From Actinomycetes bacterium (lineage in GTDB: Bacteria; Actinomycetota; Actinomycetes; Actinomycetales; Microbacteriaceae): a DNA stretch of 41,875 bases. A program made the translations under genes and the position numbers. Under the pieces are notes generated by a model that worked only from the letters and a program-made list of their open reading frames with translations, ran no database searches and was not told the origin of the DNA. The stretch's first letter is position 1, and each line of letters starts with the position of its first letter. This document shows, one piece after another, positions 7,278 through 17,660 of this stretch. The stretch lies in the NCBI GenBank assembly GCA_029777095.1, contig JAKOTS010000035.1, forward strand, positions 1-41,875, read 5' to 3'.

Positions 7278-9148
7278 GTCTTCCGGGAATCACCGGCGAC
7301 CCGGGCAAGGGCGACTCTGGATCGGTGCGGGCGCTCGCCTCGCAGTCGAAGAGCAGGGCAACGTCACTGCGGACCCGCGCAGGGAGCTGCCGTACCGCGA
7401 TCAGCTCGCTGGCCGGCGTGACCGCCGACTTTGCTGATCCGCTGCGCACCCGGATCATGGGCCTCGCAACCCGTTTCGACGAGGGCGCGCAGGGCGGCGA
7501 CGACGTCGCGACGATTCTTGGCGATTATGCCGACGCGCTTGATCTGATCAAGGCCGATGCGGCGCGCGCACTGCAGCAGGCGCAAGCCGACTACGACTTC
7601 ATTTCGGTGCGCCGTGAGCAGGCGCTCAACGCCGCGTCAGAGTTCGTCGTCGGCTGGGGGGTTCCTTGGGATCAGACCCTGCCAAGCTGGCTCTACTTCG
7701 ACAGTCCCGAATACCTCACGCGCTGGCAGGGCGCAATCGATGCCTACCACGGCTCGGCGGCGGCATTCAATGCCGTCGGTTCACGCCGCGACGACCTCGA
7801 CACTCGCACCGCGGGGCTCCTGCGGGGCGTGTCGTTGTTCGCGGTCATCACCGACAAGGGTGGCGTTGCAAACGCTGGCCGGGTGACGGCGATCGACGCG
7901 TGGGCCGGCTCGCTCGATGGCATCACCGCCGAGAGTCTCCAGGGCCTCGGCGACCCCGAAGTGATCCGCCAGGTGTGGGAATCGATGGGCGAAGAGCGCC
8001 GCGAGAAGATGATCAAAGAATCACCGATGATCATCGGCAACCTCAATGGCATCCCGATCGGCGACCGCATCCGTGCGAATCACATCAACCTCGACGACGG
8101 AGCAACCGCCGCCGAGAAGGAAGCGGCGGCACTCCGCGCAAAGCTCAACGACCCGGCCACGTTCGACGGTCTCCACGAACGTGTCGCGGCGCAGGACCGC
8201 AAGGCACTGATGGATCAAATCGCTGCGGCCGACGCGACCGCAGCGAAATATCGTGCGCTGCTCGACCAGGACGTGAGCTGGACCGACGAGAACGGCGTCA
8301 ACCAGATGCACCACGGGGCGCGCGTTGTCGTGTTCGACCCCAAGAACGAGGCGATCGCGACCTATCACGGACCGATCGACCCGGTCACGCGTGACATTCC
8401 GCAGTGGATCAAGAACGTTGTCGTCCACGTGCCCGGTACCACCACGAACATCGCTTCCTTCGGTGGGCCCGATGGTTTCGGCAAGAACCTCTACGGCGCC
8501 ACGAGCGACACCGCGGTGTTTGTCTGGGCCGGCGGGCCGCTGCCGCAGACGATTCCGGAGGCGACGAGCCCGTCGTACGCGCAGGACCTTGCACAAAAAC
8601 TCGTCGACTTCCGCAACGGCATCGCGGTGCCCGGCGGTGCCGATGTCGTCGTCACCGGCCACAGCTACGGCGGTGCGGTCGTGGGCCTCGCTGAGCAGGC
8701 AGGCTTGCGGGCCGATCGCGTGCTGTACATCGCGGGCGCAGGTATGGGCGAAGGCGTCAAGGGGGTGCAGGACTTCCCGAACACCGGCGACAAACCGCAC
8801 TACTCGATGCAATCGCGCAACGAAATCGTGGTCGGGCTCATCCAAGATCTGCCGATGCACGGGCAGTCGCCGATTCGCGACGGTTCGGGCGTCATTCGAC
8901 TCGAGACCGGATTCACCGACGCCGACGACCCGACCTCGCCAGACATCGAGTCGACCGGCATGCTCGAATCGCACAGTTCCCTCATGCAACCCGGTTCGAC
9001 CTCGTTCGAAAACGTTGTCGGTGTTGTCGAAGGCACCACGGTCGAGCTCTACTCCGAGTCGAAGTCGGAAGACCGCTGGTACGGCTCGGTCAACGTCGAT
9101 GGGATCGATCACGATGACTACAAGCCGAACATGGTGGGCGTGAAGTGA
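7274..9148 (+). CDS. Alpha/beta hydrolase (DUF1023 type) with helical N-terminal domain, cassette 2
   Basis: 624 residues, paralogue of the protein at 3935 over its full length. The N-terminus SLPGITGDPGKGD and about 200 helical residues resemble putative type VII substrate heads. The middle PMIIGNLNGIPIGDRI and GARVVVFDP blocks are nearly identical between the two. The hydrolase part has GHSYGG (Ser464), MHGQSP and His567 in ESHSSLM, so the catalytic set looks complete. No signal peptide or membrane helix is seen. Substrate and export route are not shown. GTGA overlaps at both ends couple it to its neighbours. It is probably transcribed from the hpt promoter. Confidence 0.85.
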   Translation: MSLPGITGDPGKGDSGSVRALASQSKSRATSLRTRAGSCRTAISSLAGVTADFADPLRTRIMGLATRFDEGAQGGDDVATILGDYADALDLIKADAARALQQAQADYDFISVRREQALNAASEFVVGWGVPWDQTLPSWLYFDSPEYLTRWQGAIDAYHGSAAAFNAVGSRRDDLDTRTAGLLRGVSLFAVITDKGGVANAGRVTAIDAWAGSLDGITAESLQGLGDPEVIRQVWESMGEERREKMIKESPMIIGNLNGIPIGDRIRANHINLDDGATAAEKEAAALRAKLNDPATFDGLHERVAAQDRKALMDQIAAADATAAKYRALLDQDVSWTDENGVNQMHHGARVVVFDPKNEAIATYHGPIDPVTRDIPQWIKNVVVHVPGTTTNIASFGGPDGFGKNLYGATSDTAVFVWAGGPLPQTIPEATSPSYAQDLAQKLVDFRNGIAVPGGADVVVTGHSYGGAVVGLAEQAGLRADRVLYIAGAGMGEGVKGVQDFPNTGDKPHYSMQSRNEIVVGLIQDLPMHGQSPIRDGSGVIRLETGFTDADDPTSPDIESTGMLESHSSLMQPGSTSFENVVGVVEGTTVELYSESKSEDRWYGSVNVDGIDHDDYKPNMVGVK

Positions 9149-9636
9149 CACGCAGCCGGCTGATGACTCGCGGGTTCGCCACCCTGCTCGCCGTATCTTT
9201 GATCGCCCTGGGAGGGTGTGCCATGACCGAGACCAGCAAGATCGACCAATACCAGCGCGAAGCGCAGACGATTGCGACCGATCTGGTCGCCGTGGTTCCG
9301 GGCAACACCGAAGTACTGAACTGGGACTCGGCGCTCGGTACCGGTGGCGGCACGCCCGACGCCGAGGTGTGGTGGCAGGTCTCGCAGGCAATGAACGCCG
9401 CAGAGGGTCTCGTTGGCGGCGCGGGCGCCGTGGGCGACGCACTGGCCGCGAAGCTCGAGGCGGATGGCTGGGACGGTAACGAGCTTGCTCGCTCCAACGA
9501 GTCGCGCGCAGTGTTCGGGTTCAATCGTGAAGACGCCGAGGGCGGCGATTGGTACGTCGAGGTGCGCTACCGCCTCGGTGAGAACGCACGCGGAGTCGAC
9601 TTTCTTGTCGTGAGCCCGACGACGCCCGCGCAGTAG
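9145..9636 (+). CDS. Lipoprotein of cassette 2 (candidate immunity or partner protein)
   Basis: A 163-residue predicted lipoprotein with lipobox IALGGC (Cys25). The mature region contains EVWWQVSQ, LEADGWDG, DWYVEVRY and a final FLVVSP, which match the lipoprotein of cassette 1 at spaced positions despite low overall similarity. No wider family is recognised. It ends the hpt-linked cassette, and a gap of 176 bases separates it from ftsH. Confidence 0.8.
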   Translation: MTRSRLMTRGFATLLAVSLIALGGCAMTETSKIDQYQREAQTIATDLVAVVPGNTEVLNWDSALGTGGGTPDAEVWWQVSQAMNAAEGLVGGAGAVGDALAAKLEADGWDGNELARSNESRAVFGFNREDAEGGDWYVEVRYRLGENARGVDFLVVSPTTPAQ

Positions 9637-9736
9637 CAGGTGGCGGGTCGCGGCATCCGCTCTGCCTGCCCTGCAACTTGACCGCCGGCGGTTAAGCCGT
9701 CGGCAAACATCCAGCGCTGGCACAGCGTCCGCGCGA

Positions 9737-9742
9737 TACCCT
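9737..9742 (+). promoter_or_regulatory. Possible -10 of ftsH
   Basis: TACCCT lies about 70 bases before the ftsH ATG, in the gap 9637-9812. No good -35 is present. An 8-base hairpin (9684-9704, loop TTAAG) without a T-run lies upstream and may mark the end of the hpt transcript. Confidence 0.35.
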
Positions 9743-9812
9743 AAGGGCACTGTGCTGGCTCTGCAGACCGGCACGTTGGCGATGAAAGGCTGCGGGGGCG
9801 ACGCCCCACACC

Positions 9813-11825
<2,013 letters not shown>

Positions 11826-11827
11826 CG

Positions 11828-12415
11828 ATGAGCGTCGATCGTTCACGCATCGAATCGCTGGTGCGAGAGCTGATTATCGCGATCGGCGAAGACCCGAATC
11901 GTGCGGGGCTCGAGCAGACCCCGGCACGGGTCGCCGACGCTTACGCCGAATTCTTCTCCGGGGTCGGCGAAGACCCGGGTGCACCGCTCGACCGGACCGT
12001 TTCGATCGCGGATGCCGACGGACACGACGTCGTTGTCTCGGGTGCCGTCATGCTGCGCGACGTGCAATTTCGGTCGGTGTGCGAACACCACCTCCTTCCG
12101 TTTGTTGGCACGGCGCACATCGCGTATCTGCCAGGTGCGCAGGTGGTTGGCCTTGGCGCGTTGCCGCGCGTGGTCGATGTCCTCGCGTCGCGACCGCAGG
12201 TGCAGGAACGGCTCGGCGAACAGATTGCCGACGTCATCGCGAGCAGGATCGATGCCCGCGGCGTGCTCGTTGTGCTCGACGCTGTGCACGGATGTGTGAC
12301 GGCTCGGGGGGAGCGGCAGCCGGTGGCATCCACCCTCACGATCGCAGCGCGCGGCGAACTGGCCGAGCCCGCGGCGCGTGCCGAACTGATCGCGCTGATC
12401 ACCGGCAAGCCGTGA
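11828..12415 (+). CDS. folE: GTP cyclohydrolase I
   Basis: A 195-residue enzyme converting GTP to 7,8-dihydroneopterin triphosphate, the first step of folate synthesis. Zinc ligands known for the family are visible: C85 and H88 in SVCEHHLLPF and C156 in HGCVTARG. The N-terminal helix and ERLGEQIADVI segment are as expected and the length is normal. It begins directly after ftsH and its stop overlaps the folP start in GTGA, so it is co-translated with the folate genes. Confidence 0.96.
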   Translation: MSVDRSRIESLVRELIIAIGEDPNRAGLEQTPARVADAYAEFFSGVGEDPGAPLDRTVSIADADGHDVVVSGAVMLRDVQFRSVCEHHLLPFVGTAHIAYLPGAQVVGLGALPRVVDVLASRPQVQERLGEQIADVIASRIDARGVLVVLDAVHGCVTARGERQPVASTLTIAARGELAEPAARAELIALITGKP

Positions 12416-13272
12416 ACGGTTTCGGCGATACCGCCGCGCGGACCCTGATCATGGGGATCGTGAACGTCACGCCAGATTCGTTTAGCGATGGCGGCAGGTT
12501 TGCGACGACGGCTGCCGCGATCGCGCAGGGGATGCTGCTTGCGTCGCAGGGCGCGGACTGGATCGATGTTGGCGGTGAGTCGACGCGGCCCGGTGCTGAA
12601 CGTGTGGGGCCGGATGTGGAGCTTGCCCGCGTGCTCCCGGTTGTGCGGGCGCTCGCGGCCGCCGGGATCGCGGTCAGCATCGACACCTTGAACGCTTCGA
12701 CAGCGCTGCGGGCGGTGGAAGCGGGAGCGCGGCTCGTGAATGACGTGTCCGCGGGTCTCGCGGACCCGGCAATGCTTGCGGCGGTTGCCGACAGCGGCGC
12801 AGAGATCGCCCTCGGTCACTGGCGCGGACCATCGAGCGACATGTACGCCCGCGCGCAGTACGACGACGTTGCCGGCGACGTGGTGACCGAGCTGCGGGCT
12901 CGCGCCGATGCGGCGCTGGCCGCAGGCATCGACGCGTCGAGGATCGTGCTCGACCCCGGTATCGGGTTCGCCAAGGACGCCGCGCAGAACTGGCAGGTGT
13001 TGGCAGCGCTCCCGTTCATTGTGTCGAGCGGATACCGCGTGCTCATCGGCACCTCGCGCAAGAAGTTTCTCGGCACGATGCTCGGCGACCGTGACAATCT
13101 CGCGACGCGCGACCTCGCGACCGCGATGACCAGCGGGCTCGCGGCCCAGTCCGGGGTCTGGGGTGTGCGCGTGCACGACGTCGCCGCGACCAGGGTTGCG
13201 CTCGATGTCGCCACCGCGTGGCAGAGTGGGGCACGCACCCCGCACGCGAAGGAGAACCATGACCAAGCCTGA
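12412..13272 (+). CDS. folP: Dihydropteroate synthase
   Basis: A 286-residue TIM-barrel enzyme that joins dihydropterin pyrophosphate to p-aminobenzoate; it is the sulfonamide target. The signatures IMGIVNVTPDSFSDGG and DVGGESTRPGA near the N-terminus and GTSRKKFLG near the C-terminus are intact. I start it at GTG 12412, which overlaps the folE stop as GTGA; the much longer open frame upstream is a shadow of ftsH and folE. Its last 14 bases overlap folB. Confidence 0.96.
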   Translation: MNGFGDTAARTLIMGIVNVTPDSFSDGGRFATTAAAIAQGMLLASQGADWIDVGGESTRPGAERVGPDVELARVLPVVRALAAAGIAVSIDTLNASTALRAVEAGARLVNDVSAGLADPAMLAAVADSGAEIALGHWRGPSSDMYARAQYDDVAGDVVTELRARADAALAAGIDASRIVLDPGIGFAKDAAQNWQVLAALPFIVSSGYRVLIGTSRKKFLGTMLGDRDNLATRDLATAMTSGLAAQSGVWGVRVHDVAATRVALDVATAWQSGARTPHAKENHDQA

Positions 13273-13633
13273 TGTCATCACACTCACCGGGCTCCGCGCC
13301 TTCGGCCACCATGGTGTCTTCGACTTCGAGCGCCGCGATGGCCAAGAATTCATCATCGATCTTGTGGTCGAGCTCGACATGCGCCCCGCCGCCGCGAGTG
13401 ACGACGTCGCGCACACGGTCGACTACGGCGCCCTCGCAACCGGCGTCGTGGCAATCGTCACGGGGGAGCCCCTCAACCTCATCGAGGCCCTCGCCGAGCG
13501 CATCGCGACGTCGGTGCTCGAGCACCCGTTGGTGCGTGTGGTGACCGTCACGGTGCACAAGCCGTCGGCACCGATCCCGACCGCGTTTCGTGATGTCTCG
13601 GTAAGCGTCACGCGGGAGCGGCGCGGCGCATGA
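13259..13633 (+). CDS. folB: Dihydroneopterin aldolase
   Basis: A 124-residue enzyme converting dihydroneopterin to hydroxymethyl-dihydropterin. The start LTGLRAFGHHGVFDFER is typical of the family, and VDYGALA and NLIEALAERIA are conserved. ATG 13259 has GAAGGAG about six bases upstream, inside the folP 3' end. It overlaps folK in ATGA. Confidence 0.95.
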   Translation: MTKPDVITLTGLRAFGHHGVFDFERRDGQEFIIDLVVELDMRPAAASDDVAHTVDYGALATGVVAIVTGEPLNLIEALAERIATSVLEHPLVRVVTVTVHKPSAPIPTAFRDVSVSVTRERRGA

Positions 13634-14223
13634 GTCGCCGGCTCGCGCAGGGGGTGGATGCCTCGTCCGCCGCGCCGACCGCGCACACCGTGCATGCGGT
13701 GGTCGCACTCGGCGCCAACCTCGGCGACCGCGAACGCACGCTCGCGGCGGCAATCGACGAGATCGCCGCACTCCCACTTGTCACCGGCGTGCGGGCTTCG
13801 GTCGCCATCGACTCGGTCGCCATCACCCTCGCGGGTGCAGACCCGGATGCGCCGGCCTACCTGAACGCGGTCGCGATCGTCGACACGACGCTTGCGCCGT
13901 CAGTGCTGCTCTCGATGCTGCACGCCATCGAGGCGCGACACGGGCGCGAACGCGCCGAGCGCTGGGGCTCGCGCACGCTCGATCTCGACCTGATCACGTA
14001 CGCGGATGTGCGCTCTGATGTGCCCGAGTTGCTGCTGCCGCATCCCCGCGCGGCGCAGCGAGACTTCGTGTTGCGGCCCTGGTTGTCGCTCGACCCCGAC
14101 GCCGTGATCCCGGGCGTGGGGCGTGCGGACGCCGCGCTGGCCGCGCTGGCCGCGCTGGGTGGGGCTGGGGCTGGCGAGGTTGGTGGGGTCGTGGCATCCG
14201 ATCACGAAAGCGAACGCCCGTGA
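13630..14223 (+). CDS. folK: 2-amino-4-hydroxy-6-hydroxymethyldihydropteridine pyrophosphokinase
   Basis: A 197-residue enzyme that pyrophosphorylates hydroxymethyl-dihydropterin before FolP acts. The family segments ALGANLGDRERTL near the N-terminus and RWGSRTLDLDLI (the Asp pair binding magnesium) are intact, followed by LPHPRAAQRDFVL. The Gly/Ala-rich C-terminal tail is extra. The ATG overlaps the folB stop, and the stop overlaps the DUF3180 start. Confidence 0.95.
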   Translation: MSRRLAQGVDASSAAPTAHTVHAVVALGANLGDRERTLAAAIDEIAALPLVTGVRASVAIDSVAITLAGADPDAPAYLNAVAIVDTTLAPSVLLSMLHAIEARHGRERAERWGSRTLDLDLITYADVRSDVPELLLPHPRAAQRDFVLRPWLSLDPDAVIPGVGRADAALAALAALGGAGAGEVGGVVASDHESERP

Positions 14224-14702
14224 GACGAACTTCTCCTCTCGTGCTGGTGCTCGTCGGGCTGTTTGGGGCGGTGCTGGGCTTCTTGCTCGACCTGGGGCTC
14301 ACCGCCGCCGGGCGTCCGACGTTCACGCCCGTCGTGTCGTTGCCGATCTTGTTCGTCGTGCTGGCCGCGATATTGGTCCTGCTTGCGGTGCCGATTGCGC
14401 GGGCGAAACGCGATGCAACCCGGCGGGTGAACCCGTTCCGGGCGATTCGGGTCGCCATGCTCGCCCAAGCGTCGAGTCTTGTCGGGGTCCTGACCGCCGG
14501 CTTCGCAGTGGGGCTCGGAGCATACCTGCTGACGCGGCCGATCGCGCCACAGCTAGGCTCGATGGGTGCGGTGATTGCCACCACCGTTGCAGGGCTCATC
14601 CTCGTCGGTGCGGCGCTGTTCGCAGAACACTTGTGCACCATTCGGAAGGACGACGATGATGAGCACGCCGGATCCCCAGGCGGACCCGACTCCGATCATT
14701 GA
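14220..14702 (+). CDS. DUF3180 family membrane protein
   Basis: A 160-residue protein with four hydrophobic segments (about 5-25, 40-60, 80-105, 115-135) and a charged, Asp-rich C-terminus. It matches the actinobacterial DUF3180 family in size, topology and position after folK. No function is known. It starts at a GTG overlapping the folK stop, and its last 47 bases overlap the start of the next gene. Confidence 0.8.
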   Translation: MRRTSPLVLVLVGLFGAVLGFLLDLGLTAAGRPTFTPVVSLPILFVVLAAILVLLAVPIARAKRDATRRVNPFRAIRVAMLAQASSLVGVLTAGFAVGLGAYLLTRPIAPQLGSMGAVIATTVAGLILVGAALFAEHLCTIRKDDDDEHAGSPGGPDSDH

Positions 14703-15225
14703 AGATGGGACGGCGTACACGTCGATTCGTGAGCCAAAGAGCCCGAATCGGCTTGTGATTGAGCCCAATCAGTGGCACCAAATTTCTCGCAAGTACCTGG
14801 TCGTGCAGCTGATTTCGCACGGTGCAGTGCTTGCGCTGATCGTCGCCGCCGCGCTCGTCTTGTCGCTCCTGGCGCATCAGACGTGGATCTGGATTCCGGC
14901 TGGAGTTTTGATCGTGTTGTCGCTCTGGGGGATTGTGATTTTGCCGCGCCAGGTGCGCGGTTATGGGTACCAGCTCCGGGCGGATGACCTCGTGTTTCGG
15001 AAGGGTATTCTCTGGCAGCGGGTTGTGGCCGTGCCATATGGCCGCATGCAGCTCATCGACATTACCCACGGACCACTCGACCGTGGCTTCGGCATTGCGC
15101 AGCTCAAGTTTGTGACCGCAGCGGCGACCACCGGTGTCGTGATTCCGGGACTCGCGCAGATCACAGCCGAGACGCTTCGCGACCACCTGATCGCGGTCGC
15201 CGAATCGCGGCGAACAGGCCTGTGA
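14656..15225 (+). CDS. Bacterial PH domain membrane protein (YdbS-like)
   Basis: 189 residues. Two membrane helices (about 48-85) are followed by a bacterial PH domain (bPH2/PF03703 type) with LRADDLVFRKGILWQRVVAVPYGRMQLIDI. GGAAGGA (14644-14650) fits ATG 14656, or ATG 14659 three bases on. It forms a pair with the next, larger PH protein, as YdbS and YdbT do in Bacillus. A role in membrane or envelope homeostasis is suggested for such pairs, but the biochemical function is unknown. Confidence 0.85.
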   Translation: MMSTPDPQADPTPIIEDGTAYTSIREPKSPNRLVIEPNQWHQISRKYLVVQLISHGAVLALIVAAALVLSLLAHQTWIWIPAGVLIVLSLWGIVILPRQVRGYGYQLRADDLVFRKGILWQRVVAVPYGRMQLIDITHGPLDRGFGIAQLKFVTAAATTGVVIPGLAQITAETLRDHLIAVAESRRTGL

Positions 15226-16919
15226 GCTTCCCCGTAGCCCCGGTTCAGGGCCGTTCGCTCTTGAGCGACGGTGAGTGGCATCGCCTGCACCCATTGACAC
15301 CGCTCCTCCGCGGTGGTCTCGTCTTTGTCGTCGTGATCGGCGTGATCGTTGCGAACCTCCGCGACCGGCTTGTGCAACTTTTCGTGCCAATGTTTGCCCC
15401 GGACTTTCCCTCTGACGAGTTTGCGTACGAAGGTGACCCGATCGATTGGGTGATCGAGAACAACCTCATCCTGATCGTCGCAGCCGTGGTCGTGGGCGTT
15501 CTGTTGCTCGTGGTCGCCGGGTTCTATTTGTCGTGGCACTTCCATACCTTCCGGATCACTCATGACGAGGTGGAGGTTCGAAGCGGCATCCTGTTCCGCA
15601 CCCACCGTCGGGCAAAGCTCGACCGTGTGCAGGGCGTGAACCTGACGCGCCCGATGATCGCACGCCTGCTCGGCACCGCAAAGCTTCAGGTTGTCGGCGC
15701 CGGTGCCGACGGTGACGTCAAGCTGGAGTACCTCTCGACGACAAACGCAGAGCAGGTGCGAGCAGACATCTTGCGCCTCGCATCGGGCCGACAGCTCGAT
15801 GCCGAGGTCGCACGCGGTGCGCACACCGGTGCCGGTGCGAGCGCCCTCTCTGCGGCGGTCAGTCAGGGCGTCACCGGTCTGATCGTTGGCGCCGATGTGG
15901 GCGAGGTTGAACCTGATTCGGTGGTGAACATCCCCGTCGGGCGCCTGCTGCTCTCTCATCTGCTCAGCCCGATCACGGTCATCCTGGTGTTTGCGATGGC
16001 GGCGGTGATCGTCGGGAGCGCCCTCGGTTCGTGGTGGATACTGTTCGGCATGATCCCGGTGTTCATCGCATTCGGCGCGTACTGGGCCTCCTCCGTGTTC
16101 AAGGGCTTGCGCTATTCGATCGCACCGACACGTAACGGCGTGCGCATCACGTTTGGCCTGCTCACGACAGTCACCGAGATCATCCCGCCCGGACGCATCC
16201 ATGCCATCGAGATCCGTCAATCGATTCTTTGGCGGCCCGCGGGCTGGTGGACGATCAAGATCAATCGGATGACCGGCAAGAGCGCAGCCGAGGGCACGCA
16301 AGACCAGTTCACGACCGTGCTCCCGGTGGGTACGCGTGCCGATGTCGAACGCGTCATGGGGTTGCTCATGCCCGAGGCCACCGACCAGGCATGGCCGCTC
16401 GTGTTCGAGCACGGTGTGCTCGGGCCTCGCGCCGACGACCCGTTCGTGAACACGCCCCGCCGCGCGCGGATCTTCAACCTCCTCTCGTGGAAGCGCAACG
16501 GTTTCGCCCTGAGCGACGATGCCCTCTTGATGCGTCGGGGTGTGGTGTGGCGGACGCTGGCCCTGTTCCCGTTCGCCCGGATGCAGAGCATCGCGCTGAA
16601 GCAGGGGCCGATCGACCGGAGCATGCGGGTCGCGAAGGCCCAGGTGCACACCGTGCTCGGGCCGGTGGTTGGGCACCTGTCTGGGATCGATCGCGACGCC
16701 GCGCTCGGGCTGTTCGCCGAGGTCTCGAGCCGGGCCGTTCGCGCGGCTTCGACGGACCACAGTCATCGCTGGGCGCAGGCGGGCACCACCGCACCGACCG
16801 GCCCGGAGGCCGAGCCATCGAGCGCTTCGGCGGCCGAGCCACCGGCTCCTCCGGTGGCCGCCCCGCCGGCTCCTCCGGTGGCCGTTCTGCCGCCCGACGA
16901 GCAACCCAGACAGGAATAG
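15222..16919 (+). CDS. Bacterial PH domain membrane protein (YdbT-like)
   Basis: 565 residues with paired membrane helices at about 27-45 and 82-105 and again near 245-290. There are up to three PH-like modules: one after ITHDEVEVRSGILFRTHRRAKLDRVQGVN-type sequence, one around APTRNGVRITFGLL, and one near LSDDALLMRRGVVWRTLALFPFARMQSI. The C-terminal 45 residues are a low-complexity Pro/Ala tail with a repeated PPAPPVA. The start overlaps the previous stop as GTGA. Function unknown. Confidence 0.85.
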   Translation: MSFPVAPVQGRSLLSDGEWHRLHPLTPLLRGGLVFVVVIGVIVANLRDRLVQLFVPMFAPDFPSDEFAYEGDPIDWVIENNLILIVAAVVVGVLLLVVAGFYLSWHFHTFRITHDEVEVRSGILFRTHRRAKLDRVQGVNLTRPMIARLLGTAKLQVVGAGADGDVKLEYLSTTNAEQVRADILRLASGRQLDAEVARGAHTGAGASALSAAVSQGVTGLIVGADVGEVEPDSVVNIPVGRLLLSHLLSPITVILVFAMAAVIVGSALGSWWILFGMIPVFIAFGAYWASSVFKGLRYSIAPTRNGVRITFGLLTTVTEIIPPGRIHAIEIRQSILWRPAGWWTIKINRMTGKSAAEGTQDQFTTVLPVGTRADVERVMGLLMPEATDQAWPLVFEHGVLGPRADDPFVNTPRRARIFNLLSWKRNGFALSDDALLMRRGVVWRTLALFPFARMQSIALKQGPIDRSMRVAKAQVHTVLGPVVGHLSGIDRDAALGLFAEVSSRAVRAASTDHSHRWAQAGTTAPTGPEAEPSSASAAEPPAPPVAAPPAPPVAVLPPDEQPRQE

Positions 16920-16928
16920 GGAGCGGCA

Positions 16929-17630
16929 ATGTCGCGGAGTGGACGCCTCGGCGTTGGAGTGATCGGCGCGGGCAAGGTCGGCCCGGTTCTCGCGGCCGCG
17001 CTCGCTGGCGCTGGCCACGCGCTCACGGGCATCACCTCGGGCTCTGACGACGAGCATGTTGATGTGCTGTTGCCGGGAGTGCCAAGGCTTGAGCCCGCAG
17101 AGGTTGTCGAGCGCAGCGAACTCGTCATCATCGCGGTGCCTTCGGCCGAGCTCGAGGGCCTGGTCGCGGGGCTCGCGGCGCTCGCCGCGTGGCAACCGGG
17201 TCAACTTGTGCTGCACACCGCGCCAGAATTCGGCACCGAGATCTTGCGCCCGGCGGTCGCCCTTGGGGTCATCCCGCTGGCTGTGCACCCCGCAGTGTCG
17301 TTCAGCGGGACGAGTATGGACCTGATGCTGCTGCAGGGGAGCTTTGCGGGTGTGACCGCGCCCGCCGCGGTCTTGCCCATCGCGCAGGCGCTCGCCGTCG
17401 AACTCGGGTGCGAGCCGGTCGTGATCTTGGAGGCCGACCGCCCGGCATACGCCGAGGCGATCGCTACGGCGACGACGTTCTCTCGCGCCATCGTGCAGCA
17501 GGCAACCGGGCTTCTGGCCGGTATCGGTGTGGAAAGCCCGGGAAGCTTTCTGTCGGCACTGGTGCGTTCGGCCGTTGACCAGGCATTGACCGAAACTGCA
17601 CGAAGTGAGTCTGATCCCGACCCCCGGTAG
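16929..17630 (+). CDS. Rossmann-like and DUF2520 domain protein
   Basis: 233 residues. The N-terminal GVGVIGAGKVGPVLAAALA is a dinucleotide-binding loop, VIIAVPSAEL ends the Rossmann part, and the C-terminal half (HPAVSFSG onward) is DUF2520. The family looks like a short-chain reductase related to F420- or NADP-dependent enzymes, but no substrate is established. In many Actinobacteria this gene is followed by panC; here lysS follows after 30 bases and no panC is present. Confidence 0.88.
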   Translation: MSRSGRLGVGVIGAGKVGPVLAAALAGAGHALTGITSGSDDEHVDVLLPGVPRLEPAEVVERSELVIIAVPSAELEGLVAGLAALAAWQPGQLVLHTAPEFGTEILRPAVALGVIPLAVHPAVSFSGTSMDLMLLQGSFAGVTAPAAVLPIAQALAVELGCEPVVILEADRPAYAEAIATATTFSRAIVQQATGLLAGIGVESPGSFLSALVRSAVDQALTETARSESDPDPR

Positions 17631-17633
17631 ACT
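17628..17633 (+). promoter_or_regulatory. Possible -10 of lysS
   Basis: TAGACT lies 27 bases before the lysS ATG and overlaps the end of the DUF2520 gene. A GAGGAG ribosome site follows. No -35 of good quality is seen, so lysS may also be read from upstream. Confidence 0.45.
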
Positions 17634-17660
17634 CATGAGCGACTTCGAGGAGCCTCCCGC

